From Pararcticibacter amylolyticus (GTDB lineage Bacteria > Bacteroidota > Bacteroidia > Sphingobacteriales > Sphingobacteriaceae): DNA of 64,000 nt. Both the position numbers and the translations under genes were made by a program. The stretch spans positions 2,310 through 66,309 of the forward strand of contig NZ_QEAS01000001.1 of assembly GCF_003130405.1 (NCBI RefSeq), given 5' to 3'. Shown here piece after piece: positions 26,371 to 36,482 of this stretch. How positions within the stretch are numbered: the first letter of the stretch is position 1; each line of letters begins with the position of its first letter. The notes beneath the pieces are model-generated. The model worked only from the letters and a program-made list of their open reading frames with translations, had not been told where the DNA came from and ran no database searches.

Positions 26371-26404
26371 AAACAAAAAAGGGGCGGATGCCCCTTTTTT
26401 GTTT
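26371..26404. terminator. Strong bidirectional terminator between aspS and rfbA
   Basis: AAACAAAAAAGGGGC (26371-26385) pairs perfectly with GCCCCTTTTTTGTTT (26390-26404) around a GGAT loop. Both strands end in a T run, so it serves aspS on the plus strand and rfbA on the minus strand. Confidence 0.92.
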
Positions 26405-26419
26405 ATCAGAACCAGGATT

Positions 26420-27280
26420 CTATCCCAGTATCTTAAGTAAATATTGTCCGTAACCGCTCTTTACAAGCGGCTGCGCCGCAACCCGAAGCTCTTCATCAGA
26501 AATAAAACCCATCCTGTATGCGACTTCTTCTATACAACCGATCTTCAGCCCCTGCCGTTCTTCGATAACCTGGACAAACTGTCCCGCCTGCATTAAAGAG
26601 GTGAAGGTTCCGGTGTCCAGCCATGCTGTGCCCCGGCTCAGCACCCCAACCTTCAGTTGTCCCCGTTTAAGATATTCTTTATTCACATCAGTGATCTCAT
26701 ATTCACCCCTGAATGAGGGCTTTATATTCTTTGCAATCTCTACAACAGAATTATCGTAGAAATAAAGACCTGGAACTGCGTAATTAGACTTGGGATTTTC
26801 CGGTTTTTCTTCTATGGAAATGACATTATTATTTTCATCAAACTCAACCACTCCGTATCTCTCAGGATCGGATACCGGATACGCAAATACAACACCTCCT
26901 TCGGGATCATTCAGTTTCTGAAGAAGCACAGAAAGGCCATCGCCATAAAATATGTTATCTCCCAGGATCAGGGCGACACTGTCATCTCCTACAAACCTCT
27001 CTCCAATGACAAACGCCTGCGCCAGCCCATTAGGCTGCTCCTGTACTGCATAAGAAAAGTGACAACCTATCCGCGAACCATCGCCCAATAGCTTCTCAAA
27101 GTTAGGAAGATCATGCGGGGTCGAAATAATAAGAATCTCCCTGATTCCGGCAAGCATCAGAATTGACAAGGGGTAATAGATCATCGGCTTGTCGTAAACA
27201 GGCATCATCTGTTTACTGGTAGCAAGGGTGAGGGGGTGAAGGCGGGTGCCCGATCCGCCTGCGAGTATAATACCTTTCAT
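26420..27280 (-). CDS. rfbA: Glucose-1-phosphate thymidylyltransferase
   Basis: The protein has 286 residues, typical of RfbA/RmlA. The N-terminal nucleotide-binding signature [11 protein letters not shown] and the following [17 protein letters not shown] are diagnostic, as are LGDNIFYG and GTAWLDTGT. It makes dTDP-glucose from glucose 1-phosphate and dTTP. It lies 21 bases after rfbD on the minus strand. The two intermediate dTDP-rhamnose genes, rfbB and rfbC, are not in the window and must lie elsewhere if the pathway is complete. Confidence 0.96.
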   Translation of the reverse strand: MKGIILAGGSGTRLHPLTLATSKQMMPVYDKPMIYYPLSILMLAGIREILIISTPHDLPNFEKLLGDGSRIGCHFSYAVQEQPNGLAQAFVIGERFVGDDSVALILGDNIFYGDGLSVLLQKLNDPEGGVVFAYPVSDPERYGVVEFDENNNVISIEEKPENPKSNYAVPGLYFYDNSVVEIAKNIKPSFRGEYEITDVNKEYLKRGQLKVGVLSRGTAWLDTGTFTSLMQAGQFVQVIEERQGLKIGCIEEVAYRMGFISDEELRVAAQPLVKSGYGQYLLKILG

Positions 27281-27301
27281 TTTTAAGTGTTTAGTAAATA
27301 A

Positions 27302-28231
27302 TTATTCGCCATTAGCATTCAAACGGTTTATACAAGTCTCCAGACTGTCACGCCAGTATGGAATCTTCATAGCAAAAGTATTCTTTATCTTTGACTTATC
27401 CATTACCGAAAAAGCTGGCCGGGCGGCTTTGGTAAAATATTCGAAGGTTTTAAGAGGCCTTACATTGACCTGAAGTCCGCCTACCGCAAAGATTGCCTTT
27501 GCGAAATCATACCACGAGGTAAGTCCTTCATTGCTGTAATGATAAGTCCCATATTCACTAGACCCCGACTGAATAATATCAAAGATCGCTTCCGCGAGAT
27601 CAATGGCGTAGGTTGGAGTACCAACCTGGTCAGCCACCACCGCAATCTCCTCACGCTCCTTCCCTAATCTCAGCATGGTTTTCACGAAATTATTCCCATA
27701 TTCCGAATACAACCAGCTTGTCCGGAGGATGAAATATTTATGAAAGATCCCTGCTATAGCGGCCTCGCCCTGAAGCTTGGTGATCCCATAAATATTAATG
27801 GGCCTTGCCGGATCACTTTCTACCAGCAACTTTGGAATTTCACCTTCGAAAACAAAGTCAGTCGATATATGGATCAATGTAGTATGATGGGACCGGCAAA
27901 CAGCTGCTAGATTGGCCGGGCCATCCCTGTTAATACTGCGGGCGAGCTCAATTTCATCTTCAGCTTTATCCACTGCAGTATATGCAGCACAGTTGATGAC
28001 ATAAAGCGGCATTTCATCCGCCAGAACCTGTGCAATCGCGTCCTTGTCCAGAATATTGGCACGCTCTTCCGGAAGAAAAAGAATATTTTTAATTCCTCTT
28101 TGTATAGCAACATGCTGCAGACATTGTCCAAGCTGACCCGATGCCCCGAAGACGACTATCCGTGAACCAAGATCTACGGGTACCCCGCCTCTGTCCAGCA
28201 GCGAAAAATTTCTATGTTCGTATTCACTCAT
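27302..28231 (-). CDS. rfbD: dTDP-4-dehydrorhamnose reductase
   Basis: The protein has 309 residues. The NAD(P)-binding motif VFGASGQLGQ begins at about residue 28, after an N-terminal extension of about 24 residues not usual for RfbD; no internal Met would remove it cleanly. The catalytic sequence YGITK, with STDFVFEG before it, marks the RfbD family. It makes dTDP-L-rhamnose. It is followed by rfbA, and the upstream DUF3109 gene ends 23 bases away, so the three may be cotranscribed. Confidence 0.92.
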   Translation of the reverse strand: MSEYEHRNFSLLDRGGVPVDLGSRIVVFGASGQLGQCLQHVAIQRGIKNILFLPEERANILDKDAIAQVLADEMPLYVINCAAYTAVDKAEDEIELARSINRDGPANLAAVCRSHHTTLIHISTDFVFEGEIPKLLVESDPARPINIYGITKLQGEAAIAGIFHKYFILRTSWLYSEYGNNFVKTMLRLGKEREEIAVVADQVGTPTYAIDLAEAIFDIIQSGSSEYGTYHYSNEGLTSWYDFAKAIFAVGGLQVNVRPLKTFEYFTKAARPAFSVMDKSKIKNTFAMKIPYWRDSLETCINRLNANGE

Positions 28232-28254
28232 ATTTGGTGGTGTGATAAGATCGT

Positions 28255-28818
28255 TTATGACAGGGAAGCAGCTCCGTCGAGCTCATTGTACCAGTCCTCG
28301 CCATATTTACGGATAAGCGGCTCTTTCAGAAAGCGGTAAACAGGTACCTTAAGCTCTCTCCCGTATGAGCATGCAGCTTTACATATATGCCAGCGGTCGT
28401 AATTTAATATCTCAAATTCCGGGTAAGCAGTTATCCTGATCGGATATAAGTGACAGGAAATGGGTTTTTTCCAATGAACCTTGTTCTCAAGATATGCTTT
28501 TTCAATGGCACATTTACTGACACCGCCCTCCCAAATAACATAAGCGCATTCCTTATTCCCGTCAACGCACGGAGTAGTATAATCCCCGTCCTGATCCCGC
28601 ACCCAGGTCCCCTGCTGTTCTATAGTCTCAATACCCTTCTCTGTCATAAAAGGTTTTACATGGGGATAAATCTCCTCCAGTATCTTAAGTTCGCTACGCT
28701 CAAGCGGAGCACCGGCATCTCCTTCTACACAACACGCTCCTTTGCATTTATCAAGATGACACACAAAACTCTCTTCTAAAATATCCTCATGCACCAAAGT
28801 GTGCTGTACTTCAATCAT
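28255..28818 (-). CDS. DUF3109 family cysteine-rich protein
   Basis: From the ATG at 28818 (MIEVQHTLV) the protein has 187 residues; the frame is open to an ATG at 28893, but the family starts near the chosen site. Cysteine clusters [25 protein letters not shown] and CHLYPI...CKAAC suggest a metal centre, as in YkgJ-like proteins. The function is unknown. It lies directly upstream of rfbD on the same strand and follows the DUF3108 gene, without an evident functional link. Confidence 0.85.
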   Translation of the reverse strand: MIEVQHTLVHEDILEESFVCHLDKCKGACCVEGDAGAPLERSELKILEEIYPHVKPFMTEKGIETIEQQGTWVRDQDGDYTTPCVDGNKECAYVIWEGGVSKCAIEKAYLENKVHWKKPISCHLYPIRITAYPEFEILNYDRWHICKAACSYGRELKVPVYRFLKEPLIRKYGEDWYNELDGAASLS

Positions 28819-28935
28819 ATTCAATCCCATTGCTGCGTAAAGGTCGTAAATATTTTTAAAAATAGTAATGGCAGGAGGATGTGAGATGAGCAATATGTAA
28901 ATACAGGCTTTTAAAGGCGGGAAGGGCAGGCTTAA

Positions 28936-29700
28936 TCAATACTTTAGCCCTTTGGCTGAAGTAACTTCAAGGGTGACAGAGCCTACAAGAATCTCTACCT
29001 GGGCTTTTACAGGGATACGATTCCCGTCGTCTGTAATCCAGAGATATAATTTGCTGTCTTTCCTGAAGATACGGCCCGGCTTAATCGACGGGTTAAATTT
29101 CAGACAATTAAACGTACCTATAGGAGTTTTGATTGTCTCCTTACCTACGTAAGTGATCTTCATATCGGCCACTTCATCATCCAGGAAATAAGGAATAGTG
29201 AACAAAGTACCCGGCCGGACGCCTGAGAGATCAAGACTCCTTGCAAAGAAAAAAGCGGATACCAGATCGAATGTCTTATCCCTTCCTTTGAATGTCCCCT
29301 TATTACCAACTACTTTATTTTGATCCTGGTAGAAACGTACTTTATCGGTACGCCGGTAATTAGCCTCCCTGATATTTTCTGTATAGAGGTAAGGTGTGAG
29401 GTCTTTACGATCGATATAAGAGTCGTATCTGTTCCTCACCTTATAGAAAAGATTAAAAGACGCCGCTGTTTTGCCCTGGGCGACCAGGTGAAACACCGGC
29501 TTATTATCAAACTTAACATCTGAATCGAGTACATTCAAAGTGGCTTCTGCTGCAGTGATAAACCCGTACCTGAGACGATACTTCAATTCTTCTCCGGGTT
29601 TAAACGCCGTCTCTTTGCGGTTCTCCAGCTCCTGGGGAAACACTAACTGAATAAATAGAAAAAGCGGAAGAAGCAATACAAATTTTCTCATACTATACAA
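28936..29700 (-). CDS. DUF3108 domain-containing secreted protein
   Basis: The protein has 254 residues with a signal peptide (about 1-22, ending FPQ; Met4 is an alternative start). The remainder is rich in beta-strand pattern and contains the DUF3108 sequences GEELKYRLRYGFITAAEATL and TPIGTFNCLKFNP. Members are periplasmic or outer-membrane proteins of unknown function. The neighbours on the minus strand are the DUF2480 gene upstream and the DUF3109 gene downstream. Confidence 0.85.
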   Translation of the reverse strand: MYSMRKFVLLLPLFLFIQLVFPQELENRKETAFKPGEELKYRLRYGFITAAEATLNVLDSDVKFDNKPVFHLVAQGKTAASFNLFYKVRNRYDSYIDRKDLTPYLYTENIREANYRRTDKVRFYQDQNKVVGNKGTFKGRDKTFDLVSAFFFARSLDLSGVRPGTLFTIPYFLDDEVADMKITYVGKETIKTPIGTFNCLKFNPSIKPGRIFRKDSKLYLWITDDGNRIPVKAQVEILVGSVTLEVTSAKGLKY

Positions 29701-29774
29701 TAGAGCAAAGAGATCAGCCGGTTATCATTCCGGGCCCCGTCACTACTTCAAACTTAAACGTACTGTCAATCACA

Positions 29775-30299
29775 TTAGTCTTTTCTCTTAAAAACAGGCA
29801 CGGTAGAACATGGTTCTCCGTACATAATACTTTTCGCCACTCTCGTCAGCTCAACAGTTATCGCCACAAACGCGGATTCGGGAACTGCGATATCACCGCA
29901 TCCCTTTATAACAACCCTCTTATCTCTAAAGTTTTCCATGTCCAGACTATCAATTTTTTTCCTGAATAAAACCGTCTCGAGCGCTTCCAGACTACCGAAC
30001 ATCACCTCTGCCGCATAAGAGGCCAGCTTGTTAGCCAGCAACATATAAGCCCAGGTGGGCACGATAGCATCTGCCGAGCAGGTAATTGCAACGTTCTTGC
30101 CTTCATATTGAGACCAGTCATGTTCTTTCACAAATTCGCGAAAGTCCTTCTCTTTAAGGATCAACCCGTGAAATAAGTTATTCTTGATATCATAAACTAC
30201 CCTTTCACCAGCGGGGTAAAGATCGGCAAGATCGAAAGTCACCAGCCCGCTTTGAGCTACTCTGTTTACTATGTTTTCCTGAATATTCATTTTCTGCAT
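29775..30299 (-). CDS. DUF2480 family protein
   Basis: The protein has 174 residues, Bacteroidota-specific, with no signal peptide or membrane segment. The pattern of this family is visible in ITFDLADLYPAGER-like and FREFVKEHDWSQYEGKNVA segments. Met1 at 30299 or Met4 at 30290 may be the start. Function is unknown. It lies between ppiD (separated by a terminator) and the DUF3108 gene. Confidence 0.83.
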   Translation of the reverse strand: MQKMNIQENIVNRVAQSGLVTFDLADLYPAGERVVYDIKNNLFHGLILKEKDFREFVKEHDWSQYEGKNVAITCSADAIVPTWAYMLLANKLASYAAEVMFGSLEALETVLFRKKIDSLDMENFRDKRVVIKGCGDIAVPESAFVAITVELTRVAKSIMYGEPCSTVPVFKRKD

Positions 30300-30400
30300 G
30301 TTTAGTATGCAAAGTTCAGATCTTGAAATTCAATTCCTATAAGCATAAAGTAAAAACTTTAAACGGCATAATGTTTTAAAACAAATTTGCCTAAACATAA

Positions 30401-30433
30401 AAAAAGGTCTGAAGGGAACCTCCAGACCTTTTT
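30401..30433 (-). terminator. Terminator of the coaX-lptC-ppiD unit
   Basis: AAAAAGGTCTG (30401-30411) pairs with CAGACCTTTTT (30423-30433). It lies 16 bases past the ppiD stop codon, and the A run upstream gives a T run on the minus strand. Confidence 0.88.
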
Positions 30434-30448
30434 GCGATATATAATTTT

Positions 30449-32560
30449 TTAAAAGAACTTCAGACGATAGTCCTTTATATCTGCTTTTTCACGCAGCACT
30501 TCCATCACCTGTCCCTGCGCTCTCTGTCCTACAGTCTGATACATTTGCTGTTTTTGGCTGAAGGTGTTAGTGAGAGGGGCAGGATTGGTAAATCCGTTCA
30601 CCTGAACTACATAGACTCCCTGCTCACCTTCAATGACTTTAGAAAGCTTCTTCGGCTCAAGGCCAAACACGGTACCTACTACCTTATTTTCCTGGGCAAT
30701 TCCGGGAATAATAGGATTAGCAAACACAACGTTCTGAACAGGTTGAACAGGACGGCCGAGCTTTGACGCAACCTGGTTGATAGTAGAAGCGCCGGAAAGT
30801 GCTTTCTGCATCTTCTCCGACAGCATTCTGGCTTTAACCAGATTTCTTACCATTGGTTCGATATCCTTCTTTACTTTCTCTACAGGAAGAATTCCTTTCT
30901 CTCTTACGTCGGTAAGGCAGGCTACCACATAAGTGTTCTCGGATTCAAACACCTTATCAGAAACATCTCCTCTATCTGCCTCAAAAGCCCATCTTACGAT
31001 CTCCCTGGGATTTTCAATACCTGAGACCATAGACTGTGAAGGGGTAATATTCTCTGCGACAAGTTTACGCAGCTTCGATTTCTGGATCTGCTCATTAAAA
31101 GATTCAGCATCTTTTACATTCGACAGAAATGCAGAAGCCTTACCGTAAGCGGCCTGCTGAGTCTGACTGCTACTGGCAACGGCTTTATCTACTATTGCTA
31201 CTTTAGCAACTCTGGAAGAGCCCACCTGCTTGTCTATCCGTATAACGTGTACACCGAACTGGGTTGTGATCACTTTCAGTTCACCGGGCTTCCCGTTAAA
31301 TACAGCTTCCTCGAACGCCGGAACCATGGCACCGCGGGCAAATGTTCCGAGCTCTCCGCCTTTATCTTTCGTGCCGTCTGATCCGAATTTTGCAGCCTGC
31401 TCAGCAAAGTTACCTCCCTTTTGTAATATAGCCAGAAGAGAATCAGCAATATTCTTTGCTTTGTCCACTCCTCCAACTGTAGCCGGATTGATCAGAATGT
31501 GACTTGCCTTAACAGAGTCGGGGCTCATCCTGACGTCCACAACCTTCGCAACCTTAAAGGCACCGTTACTGAATACCGGACCGATTACTGTGCCAGTTGA
31601 AGCTTTGAAAACTGAAGAATCCAGTGCCGGATCCAACTGTCCCTTTCTTACATATGCAACAGGAGCTTTGGTATCAGAATTCACACTTACAAAAAGGGAG
31701 TCGTTGGTAGTAGTTCTGAAATCTGCTGCCAGCTTGTTTATTAAATTCCGGGCATCTGCAGAATCGGCTTTTGAAGGGCTCGCATCAAATATTACATATT
31801 CAAACGTCCTGGATTCCTCCCGGTTAACGAATCTCTTTTTATTCTTATTATAATATTCCTGATAGTCACCATCCGTCAGCTGAACCTTATTGTCAGGAAT
31901 GGAAGCATATTCAAGATTAACATAATTGAAATTTGCAAGTTTATTACGCTGGGAGTAATCTTCTCTCGCTTCCAGAGAGGTCACATAGATTGAATTCTTC
32001 ACCAGACCGTTATATTTCTGAAAGAGACGACCTCTTTTTATCGACAAAAGAAAGTTTCCCCACTGTTGTCCCATTGCACTACCCGGATCCTGGGATTTCA
32101 TATTTGAAATAAAAGCACTTAACTGCGACCTGTTTATTTGTCCGGTCTGGGGATCAGCAAAAGCTTGCACAACCTGCGGATCAGGGTTTTTACCTGTGAT
32201 CATATCGGCTAACTCATTTTCACCAACCTCGATACCAATGCGTTTAACCTCCTTATTCAGGAGCACAGTCATCACTTCCTGGTTCCACGTATTCTCCACA
32301 ACATAGGAGGCCATTTGCGGATTAAGGGCACCTTGCCCCATCTGCTGCTTAAACTGTGCCTCGTTCTGCTCCACTTTCTGACGAAAATCATCAATATTGA
32401 TCTTTTCTCCGGCAACTTCACCAACGTCGGTTTGGTTGCCTCTCATAAAGGGACTGCCGATCTTGATAGCGTCTCCTAATAAAAAGGCTACTATTGCCAA
32501 ACCTATTGCACCTACAAGGATAACACCTGCACGGTTTCGCAAAAAACTCATTATTCCCAT
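30449..32560 (-). CDS. ppiD: Membrane-anchored SurA/PpiD-type peptidyl-prolyl cis-trans isomerase
   Basis: The protein has 703 residues. One N-terminal membrane helix (about 12-31, AGVILVGAIGLAIVAFLLGD) anchors a periplasmic part. A SurA-like N-terminal chaperone region covers about 35-250. A parvulin domain lies at about 345-450, with VKASHILINP, GELGTFARGAMVPAFEEAVF and FGVHVIRIDKQ. It assists folding of envelope and outer-membrane proteins. It follows lptC by 92 bases; both belong to outer-membrane assembly. The symbol is by architecture. Confidence 0.9.
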   Translation of the reverse strand: MGIMSFLRNRAGVILVGAIGLAIVAFLLGDAIKIGSPFMRGNQTDVGEVAGEKINIDDFRQKVEQNEAQFKQQMGQGALNPQMASYVVENTWNQEVMTVLLNKEVKRIGIEVGENELADMITGKNPDPQVVQAFADPQTGQINRSQLSAFISNMKSQDPGSAMGQQWGNFLLSIKRGRLFQKYNGLVKNSIYVTSLEAREDYSQRNKLANFNYVNLEYASIPDNKVQLTDGDYQEYYNKNKKRFVNREESRTFEYVIFDASPSKADSADARNLINKLAADFRTTTNDSLFVSVNSDTKAPVAYVRKGQLDPALDSSVFKASTGTVIGPVFSNGAFKVAKVVDVRMSPDSVKASHILINPATVGGVDKAKNIADSLLAILQKGGNFAEQAAKFGSDGTKDKGGELGTFARGAMVPAFEEAVFNGKPGELKVITTQFGVHVIRIDKQVGSSRVAKVAIVDKAVASSSQTQQAAYGKASAFLSNVKDAESFNEQIQKSKLRKLVAENITPSQSMVSGIENPREIVRWAFEADRGDVSDKVFESENTYVVACLTDVREKGILPVEKVKKDIEPMVRNLVKARMLSEKMQKALSGASTINQVASKLGRPVQPVQNVVFANPIIPGIAQENKVVGTVFGLEPKKLSKVIEGEQGVYVVQVNGFTNPAPLTNTFSQKQQMYQTVGQRAQGQVMEVLREKADIKDYRLKFF

Positions 32561-32652
32561 ATAATCTAACTTTATTCGTATTCAAAAAGAGCGCGCAAGA
32601 TACAACTTTTCAAAAAAAAATGACAATATTTACACTAAGAACCTTTTAGCAA

Positions 32653-33228
32653 TCACTCAATTAAATTCGTGCCTGAAGGGAAGTTTCCTGTTGCGTCTGT
32701 AAGCTGCCAGCGCTTAAAACGCTCATCACTGGAAAAACCGTTCCCAAAAACTATATTTCCGTTGGGCTGAGTGATCGTCACCAGTTTATTTGAGTATACG
32801 GGCTCCTTTTTCCCGGGATCCCAGATTAGTTCATCAGATTTAAATACATCGCCCTTAGCGCTTGTGCCAACTACATTCTTTCGCATTTCTACCACACGCG
32901 AGGTTTCATACTGAAGTGCGTAATCTGACACGATCCTGCTGCTCTCCTTCAGGTTTTCGTCAAAGAATATAACAGTAGCTCCCTTGGGCATCTCGTAATA
33001 AGGTTTATCTACTTTATAGTAATTAAGCAGGGGGGTGAGTATCCTGGCCTTTACACGCGCAGAATCACTATAGATGATCTCTACACCTTTAGATTTATCC
33101 ACTCTGACTGAAGAGCCTTTTGCAGAAATCTTCTCTACTTCCCTGAGGTCATTTTCACAGGCCGTCAGAGAAAAACACACAATTATCAGAATGATACCAA
33201 AAACCCGGTACTGCGCCAACTTAATCAA
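32653..33228 (-). CDS. lptC: LPS export ABC transporter periplasmic protein LptC
   Basis: The protein has 191 residues with a lipoprotein-like signal: hydrophobic residues 9-22 and SLTAC with C24. The OstA/LptC-type beta-strand pattern runs through the mature part (KGVEIIYSDSARVKARILTP, VVEMRKNVVGTSAKGDVFKS). LptC takes lipopolysaccharide from the inner-membrane LptBFG to the periplasmic bridge. Its start overlaps the end of the outer-membrane protein gene by 8 bases, indicating coupling. The likely lipidation site at C24 differs from the E. coli protein, which has an uncleaved helix. Confidence 0.9.
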   Translation of the reverse strand: MIKLAQYRVFGIILIIVCFSLTACENDLREVEKISAKGSSVRVDKSKGVEIIYSDSARVKARILTPLLNYYKVDKPYYEMPKGATVIFFDENLKESSRIVSDYALQYETSRVVEMRKNVVGTSAKGDVFKSDELIWDPGKKEPVYSNKLVTITQPNGNIVFGNGFSSDERFKRWQLTDATGNFPSGTNLIE

Positions 33229-34522
33229 ATTTATACTTACGGAACCACTGATCGTTCAGTGTAAAGCCAAAGTGTATATTTACATACCGTTCACGCACCA
33301 AATTGTTTGATAATGTTCCGCGCTGTCCGAGTTCAGCTGAAACGTTTATTTTATAGAAAGTGGTTCGGGTAGGACTTGCCTGTAAAGGAAAACCAAATCC
33401 GAAGGTTACAGCCATTTGCTCAATATCTGTATTATTATACCTGATATTGCTCTTATCATATGAAAATCCAAGCCTGTAATCGATAACCTTAAAATAACTG
33501 CCCACAGAATTTATGTCCGGGGTGATCTGTCCCCCTACCGAGAAACCATAAGAGTTCTGAAGATTATCAGGATTGGAATTCCCCTCCCGGTATTTACTCC
33601 ACTGCCCCATTCTGACATCCGCTCCTACCAGCCAGTGATTTGCCTTCTCTATGGTAAACCCAGCAGTATGGGTAAGAGGAAGCTTTAAGGTTTTGGTGGC
33701 ATACTTCTTCTCCGAACCTATAGAATCAGTCGCTACACCCTCTTCTCCTCCGGTGCCCTTGGTATAACGGTAAAAAACCATCTTATCGTCCTGGTCCAGC
33801 TTGGATGCCAGGGTTCCCGAATAACCAAGTACCAGTCTCAGCTTGTTTGAAAGAGCTCCTGAATACTGGAGTCCGTAATCGAAGTTGAAACCACCTATGC
33901 TGCTGGAAGTTTGCATTCTGGAACTATAAGCAGAATAATCATATACAAACTCATGAGACTCGGTTTCTTCAAGCTTGCCGAATATGTAAGAAACGTTTGC
34001 ACCTACACTGAAATTTTTCCCTAATTGAACGCCATATCCCAGATAAGCTTTAGACAACCCACCGTCTCCTGCATAAATATTATCAACGGTCACCGTATCC
34101 GCACTGTTCGGCTCCCGGGTTTGGAAACCCTGGCTGCTGAAAGGAATTATACCAAAACTGAGTGCCGATGTTTTATTAACAGGAACTCCAAATACCAGAT
34201 GGCTGAGAGATCCGGTGAAATCTCCTTCAGAACGGTTGCCCTTACTTCTGGTTAAAAACTCTCCTCCGATACCACCATCAAAGGTTGTCAGGAGGATAGA
34301 CGAATACGAAGCCGGATTGGCCAGATTGATGTTGCTGTAAGCCCCCGCTCTCCTTATCCCTGCGGAGATCCCTCCCATTGCACGGTTCTGGGGAAGCACC
34401 GGCCGGTTTAACAAACCTATCCCCAACTGAGAATATGTAGAACCGGTTGTAGTCTGTGCATTCGTATCCAAACTGAGCACTAATACCAAAGAGAAGAATA
34501 TATACTTTATAAATTTAATCAT
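33221..34522 (-). CDS. Predicted outer-membrane beta-barrel protein (FadL/PorV-like fold)
   Basis: The protein has 433 residues with a signal peptide (about 1-22, ending TNAQ). The mature part alternates amphipathic strands and aromatic ends, as in FadL-like barrels: YSQLGIGLLNRPVLPQNRAMGG near the N-terminus, then GVQLGKNFSVGANVSYIFGKL and AVTFGFGFPLQ. It overlaps coaX by 8 bases and lptC by 8 bases, so all three are translated together. No specific ligand can be named. This coaX / barrel / lptC order seems common in the phylum, as far as I recall. Confidence 0.75.
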   Translation of the reverse strand: MIKFIKYIFFSLVLVLSLDTNAQTTTGSTYSQLGIGLLNRPVLPQNRAMGGISAGIRRAGAYSNINLANPASYSSILLTTFDGGIGGEFLTRSKGNRSEGDFTGSLSHLVFGVPVNKTSALSFGIIPFSSQGFQTREPNSADTVTVDNIYAGDGGLSKAYLGYGVQLGKNFSVGANVSYIFGKLEETESHEFVYDYSAYSSRMQTSSSIGGFNFDYGLQYSGALSNKLRLVLGYSGTLASKLDQDDKMVFYRYTKGTGGEEGVATDSIGSEKKYATKTLKLPLTHTAGFTIEKANHWLVGADVRMGQWSKYREGNSNPDNLQNSYGFSVGGQITPDINSVGSYFKVIDYRLGFSYDKSNIRYNNTDIEQMAVTFGFGFPLQASPTRTTFYKINVSAELGQRGTLSNNLVRERYVNIHFGFTLNDQWFRKYKFD

Positions 34523-35258
34523 TATACTGATGAATAACTTCGTTTAAACCAATAAGAACCAGGTTGGGCTCAGCTTTTATGCTGGCCGCAAAGATGCTAT
34601 TTTTCAACCGTCTATCAAAAAAATTAACATCTCCACCGCAAAGAAGAACCTTTGCCTGCGGCCAGTTCCGGCTATATTGTTCTATAAATCCTTTCACTTC
34701 AAAGAAAATCCCATTATTAACGCCCGACAATAATGCATCGGCTGTATCCAGCCCGTACTCTTCCTGAAATGATTCGTCGAACTCAATTAACGGCAGGCGG
34801 CCTGTAAAAGTATTCATGGCCCTGAACCGCATTCCGATTCCCGGGGAAATACTCCCGCCCCAATAGTTCCCTTTGCTATCTATAAAATCATAGGTGATAC
34901 ACGTCCCGGCATCTATCACGAGGCAATCTCTCTCCGGAAGCAAAGCTTTAGCTCCAATGACTGCTGCATATCTGTCCAGCCCAAGGGTAGACGGCGTTTT
35001 GTAATGATTAATTATTCCTGCGCTTATCTTCGTACTGAATTCGATATAACGACAGCGCGACTGCAAAAATGCACCAGGCTCCCCGGCATCCTTTCTCACG
35101 GTCGACAGCACAGCGTTACTGAGAGGATATTTTTGAAACCAGCCTGCCAGATGATCAGCGCTGAGATTTTCAGAAACCTCCAGTTCCAAAATCTGACGAT
35201 CTTTAAACACCGCAACTTTAGAGAACGTATTCCCTATATCCACAACCAGATTAAACAT
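34515..35258 (-). CDS. coaX: Type III pantothenate kinase
   Basis: The protein has 247 residues. The ASKHA phosphate-binding motifs are DIGNTFSKVAVF at the N-terminus, GLDRYAAVIGA in the middle and VIDAGTCITYDF, all typical of CoaX. It phosphorylates pantothenate, the first step of coenzyme A synthesis, and is cytoplasmic. It is the first gene of the minus-strand unit leading to lptC and ppiD. The 113-base region upstream should hold the promoter; no clear -7 match was found. Confidence 0.95.
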   Translation of the reverse strand: MFNLVVDIGNTFSKVAVFKDRQILELEVSENLSADHLAGWFQKYPLSNAVLSTVRKDAGEPGAFLQSRCRYIEFSTKISAGIINHYKTPSTLGLDRYAAVIGAKALLPERDCLVIDAGTCITYDFIDSKGNYWGGSISPGIGMRFRAMNTFTGRLPLIEFDESFQEEYGLDTADALLSGVNNGIFFEVKGFIEQYSRNWPQAKVLLCGGDVNFFDRRLKNSIFAASIKAEPNLVLIGLNEVIHQYND

Positions 35259-35371
35259 CAGATAATAAGCATTTTATTATCGAAACCAACATATTGCAAA
35301 GCTATTCAAATTTTAATTGGCTGTTACCGGAGAAATGTTAAAAAAGGTTAATTGAAATACCCGGATCTGCA

Positions 35372-36346
35372 TCACACGAATTGGAAGTATATAATAAAAG
35401 CCGCCAAAATCAGGTAAAGGCTTTCATAAAACCAGCGTTTGGTTGAACTTGTAAAAAAGTGAGCCATCAGGATAGCCAGCGGAGGCATCGCCAGCAGAAA
35501 ATGGTGAATGTTGTACTCTCTCGTGATGTTGAAGGATACGATTGTAAACAAGACAAGAAAAATCAATATGAAGTACGATTTACGTACGTGTACATTGCTC
35601 CTGTAAAACTTCTGCTGGAGCGTAAAAACAGACAGGATCAGGATCACTGCAACAGGAATGAGCACAATATAATCATATAGGTTAACGTGAAAACCTGTGC
35701 GAAAACGGGTAACCCGGGGAAGAATGTTCACAAAACCGCCCAGGGAATCCGTGAGATAATAGATGGTGCAGAGAAAAAAAACAACCGCTATAAATCCAAC
35801 CAGGCCGGCAACCCATTCGCGCCAGTTAAATGGCCTGAAAATCACCAGAGAGACCCACAATAACGGCATCATTCCTATGAAAGGAAAATAAATCAGGGTG
35901 CCCAGCGCTGTGATCATCCCGAGATCGAATAACACCGGAAGTACACTTTCGCGCCGGTAAATGCTGAAAAACTTCTCGATCATCCACAAAATAAGAAAAT
36001 TGGCTATCAGAACGGGATTCAGTACAACAAAGGGCTCAAGCATGGCTGAAACGGTGACATACATCAAAGCGGGCAGAAAAGAAGGCTTCCCTAAAAGATT
36101 GTAACTATTTACAATGCGGTTTAGCACCATCGCCTGAAGGAGGATGATGACTGTTGAATAGAAAATGTTGCTGAAAGGTGAGAAAAGATCTTCAGGCAAC
36201 TGGATCAGGATTCCTGCATAGGGTTCAAAGAGAGAAAAATCCAAATGATCAGGCAATTGCAATAACACCCCTATCCTTAACACAAAGGCTATCACAACTA
36301 GCAATATCAGATTTACAGGATTTAAATTTCTGAACTGATTAATCAT
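35372..36346 (-). CDS. DUF6427 family integral membrane protein
   Basis: The protein has 324 residues with about eight to nine membrane segments and almost no soluble part. The N-terminal sequence MINQFRNLNPVNLILLVVIAF and the DUF6427 membership are recognised by pattern; the family is often found beside upp in Bacteroidota. It is divergent from upp across 136 bases. Function is unknown; no transport or enzymatic motif is visible. Confidence 0.78.
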   Translation of the reverse strand: MINQFRNLNPVNLILLVVIAFVLRIGVLLQLPDHLDFSLFEPYAGILIQLPEDLFSPFSNIFYSTVIILLQAMVLNRIVNSYNLLGKPSFLPALMYVTVSAMLEPFVVLNPVLIANFLILWMIEKFFSIYRRESVLPVLFDLGMITALGTLIYFPFIGMMPLLWVSLVIFRPFNWREWVAGLVGFIAVVFFLCTIYYLTDSLGGFVNILPRVTRFRTGFHVNLYDYIVLIPVAVILILSVFTLQQKFYRSNVHVRKSYFILIFLVLFTIVSFNITREYNIHHFLLAMPPLAILMAHFFTSSTKRWFYESLYLILAAFIIYFQFV

Positions 36347-36482
36347 ACCACAAACAGGGTGTTAAAAAAAGCAATATTAGGATAAAAGCCGCAGAAGCAG
36401 AAAATTTATTAATTCCCGAATATGTAACATTTGCCAATTATTTATCTTTAAAGCCGTTGGAATTGATTAATTTTAACATAAT

